Source: Corallococcus macrosporus DSM 14697 (GTDB taxonomy: Bacteria > Myxococcota > Myxococcia > Myxococcales > Myxococcaceae). Taken from it: DNA of 64,000 nucleotides. The stretch covers positions 4,380,501 to 4,444,500 of the forward strand of contig NZ_CP022203.1 of the NCBI RefSeq assembly GCF_002305895.1. The letters are read 5' to 3'. This document shows positions 63,406-64,000 of this stretch, in pieces (the stretch's first letter is position 1; each line of letters opens with the position of its first letter). The notes under the pieces are model-generated. The model ran no database searches. It was not told where the DNA came from and saw nothing but the letters and a program-made list of their open reading frames with translations. A program made the translations under genes and the position numbers.

Positions 63406-64000
63406 TGCGCGCTCCCTCGGTTCGCCGAGAGGTCTTCAAAGGCTTTCGTGCCCTCGGCTCTTCCGAGCCGCTGAATGAGCTCTCTCCGCATCTGGCCGAG
63501 TAGTTCCTTCAGTTCCCGCGACTGAGCGCCTGTCGGCTTGGGGTGGGCCGCGAGGACCTGGAGCCGCCGGAGTTTTTCCCCCAGCGGATTGGGCGTCATG
63601 CCTTCGAGTCCGAACCACGTCCGGTACAACTCACCGCCAGTCATGAGCCGAGGATCCGGCTGATGCTCGGCGTCTTGAACCCCTGGACGGAACTGTCCTC
63701 CCTGCCGATCCCAGCCCCCCTGGACGATGTCGCCCGTCTCCTCGTCCACCACGAGCCGGACCACCTCATGGGGAGCCAGCGATGACAGCACGACAGGGGA
63801 GTGGGTGGTTGCCACGAACTGCATGCGGGGGAAGACGCGGCGCAGGGCTGGAATGAAGCGCGCTTGCCAGGTTGGATGCAGGTAGAGGTCGATCTCATCA
63901 ATGAGGACGAGTCCCTCCATGTCGGTGGTGTCCAACTCGGTCTTCGACTCCAGTAGAACATGGCCGATGAGATCCGCGATCCATGCGAAGGTCGACTGGT
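63402..64000 (-). CDS. ptuA: Septu PtuA-type AAA/ABC ATPase, partial
   Basis: Only the last 199 codons are in the window; the N-terminus runs past 64000. Visible motifs are LVLIDEIDLYLHP (Walker B with catalytic Glu and D-loop-like Asp-Leu-Tyr-Leu-His-Pro), FVATTHSPVVLSSL (H-loop His) and a C-terminal helical tail with ELKELLGQMRRELIQRLGR. This is the AAA_15/AAA_21 group of OLD-like and Septu ATPases. Coupled to ptuB by a 4-bp overlap. The Walker A lies outside the window. Confidence 0.85.
   Translation of the reverse strand, partial: QSTFAWIADLIGHVLLESKTELDTTDMEGLVLIDEIDLYLHPTWQARFIPALRRVFPRMQFVATTHSPVVLSSLAPHEVVRLVVDEETGDIVQGGWDRQGGQFRPGVQDAEHQPDPRLMTGGELYRTWFGLEGMTPNPLGEKLRRLQVLAAHPKPTGAQSRELKELLGQMRRELIQRLGRAEGTKAFEDLSANRGSAQ

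Overview
The window is GC-rich (third codon positions mostly G or C) and packed with gene families typical of predatory soil myxobacteria: a long RCC1-repeat lipoprotein, an ADOP-type duplicated permease, a Zn-finger Ser/Thr kinase coupled to a Myxococcales-type sigma factor, a DUF6310/DUF5953 gene pair, and a secreted M36 metalloprotease. A chromosomal segment of a Myxococcus/Corallococcus/Pyxidicoccus-like member of Myxococcota is the best reading. No rRNA or tRNA gene was seen.

Layout. 0.1-2.5 kb: ADOP permease, then about 0.9 kb of decayed sequence with a metallophosphatase scrap. 3.4-5 kb: AurF-like diiron protein and a small hypothetical gene. 5-12.3 kb: two large exported proteins, divergently transcribed (three DUF4082 modules; 21 RCC1 repeats). 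12.3-12.9 kb: transposase remnant. 13.2-19.3 kb: lipoprotein, kinase plus sigma factor, and a lipoprotein toxin-like gene coupled to a DUF5953 gene. 19.4-24.9 kb: glutathione transferase, a four-gene operon (alpha-oxoamine synthase, CitE-like lyase, MaoC hydratase, MDR oxidoreductase) and a convergent formylglycine-generating enzyme. 25-31 kb: membrane protein, guanidinium exporter behind a guanidine-III riboswitch, metallo-beta-lactamase-fold protein, chemoreceptor, isochorismatase and DUF2277.

31-43.2 kb is a heavy-metal island on the minus strand: TlpA-like lipoprotein, Cys-rich small proteins, an adaptor and standalone protein sharing a Cys/His repeat, and two HME-RND pumps with one shared outer-membrane channel. 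43.3-50.5 kb carries a SMI1/KNR4 protein, M36 protease, MFS transporter, and a polyprenyl synthetase/GbsR/GGCT operon behind an 18-bp perfect palindrome. 50.6-51.1 kb holds a degenerate array of short repeats with about 50-bp period and tandem terminator hairpins. 51.1-58.3 kb is a complete GlgE alpha-glucan operon (glgE-treS-mak-glgB). 58.5-62.4 kb has an ECF sigma factor, a Tat lipoprotein intradiol dioxygenase and a two-component system with a Pro/Gly-rich sensor insert. The window ends inside a Septu (PtuA/PtuB) defence locus.

The strongest leads are the toxin/immunity-like pair at 17.6-19.3 kb, the guanidine-III riboswitch, the oxoamine synthase operon, the Cys/His repeat module and the 50-bp-period repeat array. 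All assignments come from reading sequence and recalled family knowledge; no database search was run.
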